Made by a program: the position numbers and the translations under genes
Assembly (NCBI RefSeq): GCF_000013385.1
Contig: NC_007760.1
Location: 2,357,001 to 2,421,000, forward strand
Direction of reading: 5' to 3'
DNA: 64,000 nt
Source: Anaeromyxobacter dehalogenans 2CP-C
GTDB taxonomy: Bacteria; Myxococcota; Myxococcia; Myxococcales; Anaeromyxobacteraceae
Notes under the pieces: generated by a model
The model's database searches: none
Told to the model about the DNA's origin: nothing
Seen by the model: only the letters and a program-made list of their open reading frames with translations
Shown: piece after piece, positions 1 through 8,857 of the stretch
Layout: each line of letters opens with the position of its first letter
How positions within the stretch are numbered: the stretch's first letter is position 1

Positions 1-643
1 CGGGCGGCGGGACGTTCTCGGCGATGAGCCGGCGCGCGGTCGCGATCACCGCGCGCAGCTCCGCGTCGGCGAGGTCCTCGACCCGGCGGAACGGGCTCAC
101 CCCGGCCACGAACAGGATCTCCGACTTGAGCTCGTTGCCGGCGCCGGCGAGCGCCCCCTGGTCCACCAGCGCGTCCGCGACGGCGAGCGCGCCGCGCGCC
201 CGCAGCCGCCGCTCCGCCTCGGCCTGGTCGAACGCCGGCGAGAGCAGGTCGGGCCCGAGGCGCGCCAGCGCCGGGGCCCGCCCCAGGTCCGCGGCGCGGA
301 TCCACTCCGCCACCGGCAGCTCGAACGCCACCGCCACCGCGTCCGGCACCTCGACGAGCACGCGCATCGCCGAGGCGGGCCGCCGCCACGGGGCGCCGGG
401 CCGGTACAGGTGCCAGCTCCCGTTCATGCGCAGGTGCGTGCGCAGCACGAGGCCGCCCGAGAAGTGGAGGAGCAGGTGCTTGCCGACGGACTCCACCCGC
501 TCCACGGTGCGCCCGGCCACCGGCGCGCCGGCGTCCACGCGCGCCAGCCGGGGCAGCACCGTCTCGAAGCGGACCACCGGCTTGCCGGCGAGCGCGCGGT
601 GCAGGGCGCGCGCGGCCCGGGCCAGCGTGTCGCCCTCGGGCAT
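1..643 (-). CDS. nei: Nei/Fpg-family DNA glycosylase (C-terminus beyond window)
   Basis: Base-excision repair glycosylase/AP lyase acting on oxidised bases. The frame begins MPEGDTLARAA, giving the catalytic Pro2 and Glu3 of the Fpg/Nei family; the MPEGDT start is the Nei (endonuclease VIII) type. About 214 residues are visible, covering the N-terminal beta-sandwich and much of the helix-two-turn-helix domain (segment GAGNELKSEILF). The zinc finger and stop lie past base 1. The start overlaps the lhr stop by one base (TGATG), so the two are probably translationally coupled. Nei-like genes next to lhr are, to my knowledge, seen in other bacteria, which supports a shared repair role. Nei versus Nei2/Fpg cannot be settled without the C-terminus. 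Confidence 0.88.
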   Translation of the reverse strand, partial: MPEGDTLARAARALHRALAGKPVVRFETVLPRLARVDAGAPVAGRTVERVESVGKHLLLHFSGGLVLRTHLRMNGSWHLYRPGAPWRRPASAMRVLVEVPDAVAVAFELPVAEWIRAADLGRAPALARLGPDLLSPAFDQAEAERRLRARGALAVADALVDQGALAGAGNELKSEILFVAGVSPFRRVEDLADAELRAVIATARRLIAENVPPP

Positions 644-3600
644 CAGGCCAGCCCGGCGCCGGAGGGGAGCGTCAGCGCGCCGGCGGCGCGGCGCGGGAGC
701 TGCAGCGCGGTGCCGGCCGGCGAGAACCCGGCCTGCACCAGGAAGCCGGCCAGCGGGTGCGTCGCCGCAGCGACCCCGTTCACCTCCTCCAGCAGCGCGC
801 CCTCCCCGCGCGCGAGCGCGTCGCGGGCCAGCGCCGCGAGCGCGCCCGCCACCGCCTCGCCCACCCGCGAGCGGTCCGGCTCGTCCTCCGGCAGCCACGC
901 CAGCACCTGCCGCAGCCCGCGGGCCGCCCAGGCGCCGGGCGCCCCGTCCACCAGCACCACCTCGGCGCCCACCGCGCGCGCGGGCCGCTTGCCCTCCGGC
1001 GCCCCCGGCACCGGCGGCCACTCCACCAGCGCGCCCCACGCGTTGGCCGGGTCGGCCGCCGCCAGCGTCACCACCTCCGGCGCCTCGCCCGGCTCGCGCG
1101 AGGCGCGCAGCAGGTCGAGCGCGCCCGGCTGCGCGAACTGCATCGCGCCCACCCCGGCCACGAAGTAGCCGCGCCGGATCCGCCCCGACTCCTCGAGGTG
1201 GCGCAGCACGTCGTAGACCGCGCCGAAGCCGCCCGGCAGCGCCTCGGCGGCGGCCACGCCGCGGGTCACCACGCCGTAGCGCGCCAGCAGCTGCTGCGCG
1301 AGCGCCGCGCTCCACTGCGTCGGGGTGGGCCGGGGCCGGCCGCCGGCGTCGCGGCGCGCCTCCACCAGCGTCCAGCGCCCGCCCGCGCCGGGCGGCGCGG
1401 AGAGGCGCGAGCGGTACCCGGCCGCCGCGGCCCGCCGGGCGGTCCGGCGCGCCCGCTCGCGATCGCGCCGCGGCGCGGCCCGCGCGGCGCGGGCCCGCAG
1501 CACCTGGAACGTGTCGTTCGTCACCAGCCCCCGCCACACCAGCGCCCAGATCGCGTCCACCGTCTGCTGGGCGAAGCCGCCGCCCGCGGCCTCGTGCAGC
1601 TCCGGGAAGAAGCAGGCCCCGCGGTGCGCCAGGTGATCGAGGATGCGCCGCTCCCGCGGATCCTCCGGCGGCTCGGCGGCCGGCGCCGGGGGGAGCAGCG
1701 CGGGCAGCGCGTCGGCGAGGAAGATCGCGACCCGCCCGTCGCGCTCGCCCAGCGGCTCGAGGCCGACCCAGGTCACCTCCCCGCCCGCCGCGAGCGCGTC
1801 GAGGTCGCCGGGCAGGTAGCCCTCCACCCGCGCCGGCAGGATCTCGCTCTCGAGCAGCGACGCCGGCAGCGGCGCGCCCTGGAGCTTCTCGACCGCGTCC
1901 AGCACCGCGTCCAGGCCGGCGGCGCGGCGCGTGATCCCGTGCCAGCCGAGCAGCGTCCGCCCCAGCACCCGCGGCTCGACCGGCTCGATCTCCTCGCGGA
2001 GCTTCGCGAGCGAGCGGCGCCGGAGCGTCCGGAGCACGTCCGGGTCGCACCACTCGCGCTCCGCGCCGTGCGGCCGGAACGCGCCCTCCAGCAGCCGGCC
2101 CGCGCGCGCGAGCCGCTCCAGCACCCGCTCCGCCGCGGCCCGGCCCAGGCCGAGGCGCGCCGCCAGCTCCCCCGCGGTGAACGGCGCGTGCCGGCGGGCG
2201 TGGCGCGCCACCAGGCCGTCGAGCGCGTCCGGCACCGGCGCGAGCAGCGCCTCGGGCACGCCGGGCGGGAGCGGCACCCCGAGGCCGTCGCGGTAGCGGG
2301 CGGCGTCCTCCACCGCCACGAACCGCTCCTCCCCGCCGACGCGGAGCGGCACCGCCCGCCGCTCCGCCACCAGCCGGTCGAGGCTGGCGGCGACCTCCGG
2401 GCTCGCCGAGCGGCGCTCCACCTCGGCGCGGCTGAGATCCCCGAGCCGGAGCAGCATGTCGGCGAGGCCGTCGGCGCTGCGCACCCGCAGCTCGGGCCGC
2501 AGGAGCTGCAGCCGCGCCTCCAGGTCGGCGAGCGCGTCGGCGTCGAGCAGCTCGCGCAGCTCCGCCTCGCCCAGCAGCTCGCGGAGCTGCGCCTGGTCGA
2601 TGGCGAGCGCCTGCGCGCGCCGCTCCGCCAGCGGCGCGTCGCCGTCGTAGATGAAGCTCGCCACGAAGCCGAACAGGAGCGAGCCGGCGAACGGCGACGG
2701 CACCCGCGTGTCGGCGACCGCCCGGCGCACCCGCCCCGCCTTCAGGTCGCGCATCAGCTCCACCAGCGCGGGCAGGTCGAACACGTCGCGCAGGCACTCG
2801 CGGTAGGCCTCGAGGAGCAGCGGGAACTGCGCGAAGCGGGAGGCCACCGCGAGCAGGTCGGCGGCGCGCTTGCGCTGCTGCCACAGCGGGGTCCGCTGGC
2901 CGGGGCGGCGGCGCGGCAGGAGCAGCGCGCGCGCGGACGCCTCGCGGAAGCGGGCGGCGAACAGCGCGGTGGCCCCGAGCTGCTCCACCACCAGCGCCTC
3001 GACCTCCTCCGGCTCCGGGAACAGGAAGTCCACCTCGGGCGGCTGGTCGGTCTCCGGGAGCCGGAGCGCGAAGCCGTCGTTGGTCCAGAGCGTCTCCGGG
3101 TCGGCGCCGAGCCGGTCGCGGGCGCGCCGGGCCGCCGCCATGCACCAGGGGACGAGCACCGCGCTGCCGAACGGCGCGAGCACGCACACGCGCCAGTCGC
3201 CCAGCTCGTCGCGGCAGCGCTCCACCAGCACGGTCCGGTCGTCCGGCACCGCCCCGGCCGCCTGCTGCTGGTCCTCGAGGTAGCGGACCAGGTTCTCCGC
3301 CGCGCGCGCGTCGAGGCCGTGGCGGGCCCGCAGGCGCTCCAGCGCGGCGGCGCGCGGCACCCCGCGCAGCTCCCGCACCAGCCGCCCGATGCGCCGCCCC
3401 AGCTCCACCGGCCGGGCGGCCGCGTCGCCGTGCCAGAACGGCATCTTCCCCGGCTCGCCCGGCGCCGGCGACACGAGCACGCGGTCGTGGGTGATCTCCT
3501 CGACGCGCCAGGTGGAGGCGCCCAGGGTGAACGTCTCGCCGACCGCCGTCTCGAAGACCATCTCCTCGTCCAGCTCGCCCACCCGCGCCTGGCCCTTGGC

Positions 3601-5253
3601 GCCGCCCAGCAGGTACACGCCGTAGAGGCCGCGGTCCGGGATGGTCCCGCCGCTCACCACCGCCACCCGCCGCGCGCCCTCGCGCGCGCGCAGCACCCCG
3701 CGCACCCGGTCCCAGGTGACGCGCGGGCGCAGCTCGGCCAGCTCCTCCGACGGATACCGGCCCGAGAGCAGGTCGAGCACGCCCTCCAGGATCCCGCGCG
3801 GCAGCTCGGCGAACGGCGCGGCGCCGCGCAGCGCCGCGTGGAGGTCGTCCACCCGCCAGTCGTCGAGCGAGACCATCGCCACGATCTGCTGCGCCAGCAC
3901 GTCGAGCGGGTTGCGCAGGTAGCGCGTCGCCTCGACGTCGCCCTCCTGCATGGCCTCGGTGAGCGCGGCGCAGGCGACGAGGTCGCCGCGGTACTTCGGG
4001 AACAGCACGCCGGCGCTGGGCGCGCCCACCTGGTGGCCGGCGCGCCCGATGCGCTGCATGCCGCTCGCGACCGACGGCGGCGCCTCGATCTGGACCACCA
4101 GGTCCACCGAGCCCATGTCGATGCCGAGCTCCAGCGAGGAGGTCGCCACCAGGCCGCGGACCCGCCCGGCCTTGAGGTTGTCCTCGATGGCGATGCGCTG
4201 CGGCCGGGCGATGGAGCCGTGGTGCGCCTGCACCAGCGTCTCGCCCGCCAGCTCGTTCAGCGCGCCGGCGAGCCGCTCGGCCACCCGCCGGCTGTTCACG
4301 AACAGCAACGTGGTGCGGTGCGCCTTCACCAGCTCGAGCAGGCGCGGGTGGATGGCCGTCCAGATCGAGGCCCGCGGGGGCGCCTGCGAGGCGTCGCCGC
4401 CGGGCAGGTCGAGCGGCTCGCCCAGGCGAGCCATGTCCTCGACCGGCACCTCGACGGTGAGCTCGAGGGCCTTGCGCGACCCCGCGTCCACCACCGTCAC
4501 CGGCCGCCAGGCCGGGCGGGCGGCCCGGTCGCGCAGCTCGCCCAGCGCGCCCTCGGCCTCGCCCGCCCCCGCCGGCGCGGCCGGGCGCGCGCCGCCCAGG
4601 AACCGCGCCACCTCGTCGAGCGGGCGCTGCGTGGCCGAGAGCCCGATCCGCTGCAGCGGCCGCCCGGCCAGCTGCTCCAGCCGCTCCAGCGACAGCGCCA
4701 GGTGCGCGCCGCGCTTGCTCGGGACGAGCGCGTGGATCTCGTCCACGATCACCGTCTCCACCGTGCGGAGCCCCTCGCGCGCCGCCTGCGTGAGCAGCAG
4801 GTAGAGCGACTCCGGGGTGGTGATGAGGACGTCGGCGGGGTCGCGCGCGAAGCGCGCCCGCTCCGCGGCGGGCGTGTCCCCGGTGCGCACGGCCACCGAG
4901 GGGATCCGGTGCGCGTCGCCGCGCTCCGCCGCCACCTGCGCGATGCCGGCGAGCGGCGCGCGCAGGTTGCGCTCCACGTCCACCGCCAGCGCCTTCAGCG
5001 GCGAGACGTACACCACCCGCAGCCGCTCCCGGCGCGGCGGCTCGGGCGAGAACATGAGCCGGTCGATGCAGGACAGGAACGCGGCCAGCGTCTTGCCGCT
5101 GCCGGTCGGCGCGAGCAGCAGCGTGCTCTCCCCCCGGTGGATCGGCGGCCAGCCGAGCGCCTGCGCGCGGGTGGGCGCCTGGAAGGCGCGCTCGAACCAG
5201 GCCCGCACCGCGGGGTGGAACGGCACCGCCGCCGCATCGGGGGACCTCGCCAT
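643..5253 (-). CDS. lhr: Lhr-family ATP-dependent 3'-5' DNA helicase, long form
   Basis: Superfamily 2 helicase of 1536 residues, the length of full-size bacterial Lhr. Walker A APTGSGKT lies near residue 50 and the DEIH Walker B near residue 170. The helicase motif TSSLELGIDMG and the QRIGRAGHQ arginine-finger motif near residue 400 are present. These are followed by the Lhr winged-helix/core region and the long C-terminal extension. Lhr translocates 3'-5' on single-stranded DNA and unwinds DNA:RNA and DNA duplexes; the C-terminal half of E. coli Lhr has been linked to uracil-DNA glycosylase activity. The gene starts 9 bases after the upstream secreted-protein gene and ends by overlapping nei, so all three are probably one transcript with a repair function. 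Confidence 0.93.
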   Translation of the reverse strand: MARSPDAAAVPFHPAVRAWFERAFQAPTRAQALGWPPIHRGESTLLLAPTGSGKTLAAFLSCIDRLMFSPEPPRRERLRVVYVSPLKALAVDVERNLRAPLAGIAQVAAERGDAHRIPSVAVRTGDTPAAERARFARDPADVLITTPESLYLLLTQAAREGLRTVETVIVDEIHALVPSKRGAHLALSLERLEQLAGRPLQRIGLSATQRPLDEVARFLGGARPAAPAGAGEAEGALGELRDRAARPAWRPVTVVDAGSRKALELTVEVPVEDMARLGEPLDLPGGDASQAPPRASIWTAIHPRLLELVKAHRTTLLFVNSRRVAERLAGALNELAGETLVQAHHGSIARPQRIAIEDNLKAGRVRGLVATSSLELGIDMGSVDLVVQIEAPPSVASGMQRIGRAGHQVGAPSAGVLFPKYRGDLVACAALTEAMQEGDVEATRYLRNPLDVLAQQIVAMVSLDDWRVDDLHAALRGAAPFAELPRGILEGVLDLLSGRYPSEELAELRPRVTWDRVRGVLRAREGARRVAVVSGGTIPDRGLYGVYLLGGAKGQARVGELDEEMVFETAVGETFTLGASTWRVEEITHDRVLVSPAPGEPGKMPFWHGDAAARPVELGRRIGRLVRELRGVPRAAALERLRARHGLDARAAENLVRYLEDQQQAAGAVPDDRTVLVERCRDELGDWRVCVLAPFGSAVLVPWCMAAARRARDRLGADPETLWTNDGFALRLPETDQPPEVDFLFPEPEEVEALVVEQLGATALFAARFREASARALLLPRRRPGQRTPLWQQRKRAADLLAVASRFAQFPLLLEAYRECLRDVFDLPALVELMRDLKAGRVRRAVADTRVPSPFAGSLLFGFVASFIYDGDAPLAERRAQALAIDQAQLRELLGEAELRELLDADALADLEARLQLLRPELRVRSADGLADMLLRLGDLSRAEVERRSASPEVAASLDRLVAERRAVPLRVGGEERFVAVEDAARYRDGLGVPLPPGVPEALLAPVPDALDGLVARHARRHAPFTAGELAARLGLGRAAAERVLERLARAGRLLEGAFRPHGAEREWCDPDVLRTLRRRSLAKLREEIEPVEPRVLGRTLLGWHGITRRAAGLDAVLDAVEKLQGAPLPASLLESEILPARVEGYLPGDLDALAAGGEVTWVGLEPLGERDGRVAIFLADALPALLPPAPAAEPPEDPRERRILDHLAHRGACFFPELHEAAGGGFAQQTVDAIWALVWRGLVTNDTFQVLRARAARAAPRRDRERARRTARRAAAAGYRSRLSAPPGAGGRWTLVEARRDAGGRPRPTPTQWSAALAQQLLARYGVVTRGVAAAEALPGGFGAVYDVLRHLEESGRIRRGYFVAGVGAMQFAQPGALDLLRASREPGEAPEVVTLAAADPANAWGALVEWPPVPGAPEGKRPARAVGAEVVLVDGAPGAWAARGLRQVLAWLPEDEPDRSRVGEAVAGALAALARDALARGEGALLEEVNGVAAATHPLAGFLVQAGFSPAGTALQLPRRAAGALTLPSGAGLA

Positions 5254-5262
5254 CCCCCGAGT

Positions 5263-5874
5263 CTAACGGAGGGGCCGGACGGCCGCCCCCGGCGAGCCGG
5301 CCGCGAGCGCCAGCGCGCCGGCGCGCACGCGCACCGTCACCTCCACCGAGGCGACCCGCGCCCCGGCGCGCAGGCCGCCGGGCTCCGCCTCCACCCGCGC
5401 GCCCGGCTCGGCGCCGCGACCGCCCGCGCCGCCGACGCCGACGCCGAGGCCGAGGCCCACGACGCCGCGGATCACCCGCCCCGCGATCCAGGCCGGGCCG
5501 GCGGCGCCCGGCACGGGCTCGGCGGCGGGCACGAGCTCCGGCGCGGCCGCCGCCGTGGCCACCTCCACCAGCTCCACCGCCGCCGAGCCGCCGACCTGCT
5601 GCGCGCGGGCCACCTGGTCGCGCGCGGAGACCACGTGCAGCCGGCGGGGCGCGCGGCGGGGGGGCGCCTTGCGCGGCAGCAGGCCCTTCCCGGCGCGGGC
5701 CAGGTTCACCTCGCGCAGGGTGGGCGCCGCGGACGCCGGCGCCGCGGGCTGGGCTGCCGCCTGGGCCGCGGCGGAGCCGTCCGGCGCGGCCGCGGCCGCA
5801 GGGGACGGGGGCTCCGCGCCCGGCGGCGCGGCGGCCGCCAGCGAGAGGAGGAGCGCGACGAGCGACAGGGACAT
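5263..5874 (-). CDS. Small secreted Ala/Pro-rich protein, unknown function
   Basis: A 203-residue protein I do not recognise. It starts MSLSLVALLLSLAAAAP, a plausible Sec signal peptide. An Ala/Pro-rich linker follows (about residues 18-50), then a basic stretch with LLPRKAPPRRAPRRL. The C-terminal half is Gly/Val-rich and contains WIAGRVIRGVVGLGLGVGVG, which may be a membrane-associated or glycine-zipper-like segment. It is placed first in the lhr-nei transcript, 9 bases before lhr. Amino-acid composition alone could partly reflect high GC, but the signal peptide and tight spacing favour a real gene. Confidence 0.6.
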   Translation of the reverse strand: MSLSLVALLLSLAAAAPPGAEPPSPAAAAAPDGSAAAQAAAQPAAPASAAPTLREVNLARAGKGLLPRKAPPRRAPRRLHVVSARDQVARAQQVGGSAAVELVEVATAAAAPELVPAAEPVPGAAGPAWIAGRVIRGVVGLGLGVGVGGAGGRGAEPGARVEAEPGGLRAGARVASVEVTVRVRAGALALAAGSPGAAVRPLR

Positions 5875-6096
5875 CGGACCTGCCCATCCACGGCGCGGGG
5901 GGGAGCGCCGTCGATCCACCGGCGCGAGGGGCGCCGTCCGCTCGACGTTGCGTCGCCGGCCGCCGGGGCGCCACGCCCCGCGCCCGGCCAGCGCCCACGC
6001 AGCCTGCGACGCGGCGCGGCGACCCCCTCCGGACGGGCGGCGCACCCGCGCACGGCGGGTTAGAAAGGGGGCGCCCCGCACCCGAGGACGCGCGCC

Positions 6097-7287
6097 ATGA
6101 ACCCAGCCTTCACCGATCACCTGCGCACCCAGCTCGACCGCCTCCAGGCGGAGGGGCTGTTCAAGCGCGAGCGCGTCATCACCAGCCGCCAGGGCCCCTG
6201 GGTCGAGGCCGACGGCCGCCGGGTGGTGAACCTGTGCGCGAACAACTACCTCGGCCTTGCCGGGCGGCAGGAGCTGGTGGACGCCGCGGTGGCGGCGCTG
6301 CCTCGCTGGGGCTTCGGCATGTCCTCGGTGCGGTTCATCTGCGGCACCCAGGACATCCACAAGGAGCTGGAGCAGCGGCTGGCGCGCTACCTCGGCTTCG
6401 AGGACGCCATCCTGTTCTCCTCCTGCTTCGACGCGAACGGCGGCGTGTTCGAGGCGCTGCTGGGCGAGGAGGACGCGGTCGTCTCCGACGCGCTCAACCA
6501 CGCCTCCATCATCGACGGGATCCGGCTCTGCAAGGCGCGCCGCTACCGCTACGCGAACGGCGACATGGCCGACCTCGCCGCGCAGCTCGCCGCCGCCGAC
6601 GCCGCCGGGGCGCGGTTCAAGCTGGTGGTGACCGACGGCGTCTTCTCGATGGACGGGTACCTCGCCAACCTGCCCGCCATCTGCGACCTGGCCGGGCGGC
6701 ACGGCGCGATGGTGATGGTGGACGACAGCCACGCGGTGGGCTTCGTCGGCGAGCACGGCCGCGGCACGCACGAGCACCACGGGGTGATGGGCCGGGTGGA
6801 CCTCGTCACCGGCACGCTCGGCAAGGCGCTGGGCGGCGCGTCCGGCGGCTACGTGGCCGGCTCGCGCGAGGTGGTCGAGTGGCTCCGCCAGAAGGCGCGG
6901 CCGTACCTGTTCTCGAACACGCTCGCGCCGGTCATCGCCGCCACCAGCATCGCGGTGCTCGACCTGCTGGAGTCCGGCGACGGCCTGCGGCGGCAGCTCC
7001 GCGAGAACGCCCGCCACTTCCGCGCCGAGCTGACCCGCCTCGGCTTCGAGCTGCTGCCGGGCGAGCACCCCATCATCCCGGTGATGCTCCACGAGGCGCC
7101 GCTGGCGCAGGAGCTGGCCCGCCGGCTGCTCGACGAGGGCGTCTACGTGACCGGCTTCTTCTTCCCGGTGGTGCCGAAGGGCCAGGCGCGCATCCGCACG
7201 CAGATGAGCGCGGCGCACTCGCGCGAGGACCTCGACCACGCCGTGGCGGCGTTCGAGAAGGTCGGCCGCGCGCTGGGCGTCATCTGA
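6097..7287 (+). CDS. kbl: Glycine C-acetyltransferase (2-amino-3-ketobutyrate CoA ligase)
   Basis: PLP enzyme that cleaves 2-amino-3-oxobutyrate with CoA to glycine and acetyl-CoA, the second step of threonine degradation. Its 396 residues match the usual length (about 398). Alpha-oxoamine synthase hallmarks are present: NNYLG near residue 49, the DDSHAVGF aspartate motif, and [14 protein letters not shown] with the PLP-binding lysine. It is followed 28 bases later by tdh, the enzyme of the preceding step, so the pair forms the classical kbl-tdh operon in the order kbl first. It is divergent from the lhr operon across a 222-base gap. Confidence 0.96.
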   Translation: MNPAFTDHLRTQLDRLQAEGLFKRERVITSRQGPWVEADGRRVVNLCANNYLGLAGRQELVDAAVAALPRWGFGMSSVRFICGTQDIHKELEQRLARYLGFEDAILFSSCFDANGGVFEALLGEEDAVVSDALNHASIIDGIRLCKARRYRYANGDMADLAAQLAAADAAGARFKLVVTDGVFSMDGYLANLPAICDLAGRHGAMVMVDDSHAVGFVGEHGRGTHEHHGVMGRVDLVTGTLGKALGGASGGYVAGSREVVEWLRQKARPYLFSNTLAPVIAATSIAVLDLLESGDGLRRQLRENARHFRAELTRLGFELLPGEHPIIPVMLHEAPLAQELARRLLDEGVYVTGFFFPVVPKGQARIRTQMSAAHSREDLDHAVAAFEKVGRALGVI

Positions 7288-7315
7288 GCACGTTCACCCC
7301 GAGGGAACCGACGCG

Positions 7316-8353
7316 ATGAAGGCACTCGTCAAGGCGAAGCGCGAGGAAGGCATCTGGATGCAGCACGACGTCCCGGTCCCCGAGGTGGGGGTCCACGACG
7401 TGATGATCCGGGTGACGAAGAGCGCGATCTGCGGCACCGACGTGCACATCTACAACTGGGACGAGTGGAGCCAGAAGACCGTCCCGGTGCCGATGGTGGT
7501 GGGCCACGAGTACGTGGGCCGGGTCGAGCGGGTCGGGGCCGAGGTGGAGGCGTTCCGGCCCGGCGAGCGGGTGAGCGGCGAGGGGCACGTCACCTGCGGC
7601 TTCTGCCGGAACTGCCGCGCCGGCCGCCGGCACCTGTGCCGGCACACGGTGGGCGTGGGCGTGAACCGGCCCGGCTCGTTCGCCGAGTACGTGGTGATCC
7701 CGGCCGACAACGTCTACCGCATCCCGGACGACATCCCCGACGACATCGCCGCCATCTTCGACCCGTTCGGCAACGCCACGCACACCGCGCTCTCCTTCGA
7801 CCTGGTGGGCGAGGACGTGCTCGTCACCGGCGCCGGGCCCATCGGCGTGATGGCGGCGGCGATCGCGCGGCACGTGGGCGCGCGCCACGTGGTGGTGACC
7901 GACGTGAACGACTACCGCCTCGACCTGGCGCGCCGGATGGGCGCGTCGCGGGCGGTGAACGTGGCGCGGGAGGACCTGCGCGCGGTCATGTCCGAGCTGG
8001 GCATGCGCGAGGGCTTCGACGTGGGGCTGGAGATGAGCGGGAACGGCCGCGCCTTCCGCCAGCTCCTCGAGGTGATGAACCACGGCGGCAGGATCGCCCT
8101 GCTCGGCATCATGCCCGGCCCGGAGCCCATCGACTGGAGCCAGGTGGTGTTCAAGGGCCTCCAGCTCAAGGGCGTGTACGGCCGGGAGATGTACGAGACC
8201 TGGTACAAGATGGTCGCGATGCTCCAGAGCGGGCTCGACCTCTCGGCGGTCGTCACGCACCGCTTCTCGATCGACGACTTCCAGCAGGGCTTCGACGTGA
8301 TGCGCAGCGGGCGCTCGGGCAAGGTCGTGCTGGACTGGGGCGTCGCGCGCTGA
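7316..8353 (+). CDS. tdh: L-threonine 3-dehydrogenase
   Basis: Zinc-dependent medium-chain dehydrogenase oxidising L-threonine to 2-amino-3-oxobutyrate with NAD. Length is 345 residues against about 341 for E. coli Tdh. Visible elements are the catalytic zinc ligand region [20 protein letters not shown], and the structural zinc cluster [15 protein letters not shown]. The Rossmann motif is [10 protein letters not shown], and the threonine dehydrogenase signature [12 protein letters not shown] is present. With kbl it converts threonine to glycine and acetyl-CoA. Confidence 0.97.
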   Translation: MKALVKAKREEGIWMQHDVPVPEVGVHDVMIRVTKSAICGTDVHIYNWDEWSQKTVPVPMVVGHEYVGRVERVGAEVEAFRPGERVSGEGHVTCGFCRNCRAGRRHLCRHTVGVGVNRPGSFAEYVVIPADNVYRIPDDIPDDIAAIFDPFGNATHTALSFDLVGEDVLVTGAGPIGVMAAAIARHVGARHVVVTDVNDYRLDLARRMGASRAVNVAREDLRAVMSELGMREGFDVGLEMSGNGRAFRQLLEVMNHGGRIALLGIMPGPEPIDWSQVVFKGLQLKGVYGREMYETWYKMVAMLQSGLDLSAVVTHRFSIDDFQQGFDVMRSGRSGKVVLDWGVAR

Positions 8354-8431
8354 ACGATTCACCCACCGTGAGCTGACACCGCGTGTGCGGCGCGCCCGCG
8401 CCGCGCGGCAACAAACCACGCGCCGGTCGCA

Positions 8432-8450
8432 CCCGCACGCGGGGTGCGGG
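8432..8450 (+). terminator. Hairpin downstream of tdh
   Basis: CCCGCAC (8432-8438) pairs with GTGCGGG (8444-8450) around a five-base loop, about 80 bases after the tdh stop. There is no U-tract, so this is a candidate terminator or processing stop only. Confidence 0.35.
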
Positions 8451-8466
8451 CGCGCGAGGCCTGCGC

Positions 8467-8606
8467 CGGGATCCCTACCGGACGCGTCCACTTTCGCCCC
8501 GCGCCGCCGGCGCGCCGGCCGCACGCGCAGGCGCTGCGGGCACCGCCGACCCGGGCCGATCGGGCGCGACCGGGGATGCGGACCGGCGGAATCCACATTC
8601 CTCCCC
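8467..8606. repeat. Imperfect direct repeat pair upstream of flavoprotein operon
   Basis: Bases 8467-8500 and 8571-8606 share the layout GGGAT-n-ACCGG-n-TCCAC-n-TTC-n-CCCC, about 104 bases apart, in the promoter-proximal region of the flavoprotein operon. They could be paired regulator sites or remains of a duplication. Confidence 0.4.
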
Positions 8607-8857
8607 CGGCGTGCGCCGCGGAGATCCGCCCGGGCGCTCACGCCCGCCGCGGCCGCGCCGCGCAGGCTGCGCCCGTGCGCGCGCTGCGCCGCCTCGCGCG
8701 CGCGAACGAAGCGCCTGCCGGCGCGCAGCGGGTGCACGGCGCGGGGTGGCCGCCGACCCATTGCCCGCGTCGCGCCGCCGCTCGAAGGCTCCCCCCGCAA
8801 CGCCGTGCCCAGACCGGTGCGCGGCTCTTCCGCCCCCCGGCGGACAGGAGAAGCCAG

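Larger units (their letters stand above)
8354..8857. other. Intergenic region, no convincing gene
   Basis: About 500 bases between tdh and the flavoprotein gene. I see no coding frame with a ribosome site. It holds a short hairpin near the tdh end and a pair of imperfect direct repeats (8467-8500 and 8571-8606). A clear ribosome binding site, ACAGGAG at 8844-8850, belongs to the next gene. Confidence 0.5.

Noticed and set aside
757-6063. Very long open frame (about 1768 codons) on the plus strand opposite lhr
   Set aside because: Arg/Pro/Ala-rich low-complexity translation caused by GC-rich codon complement; lhr on the other strand has all helicase motifs.
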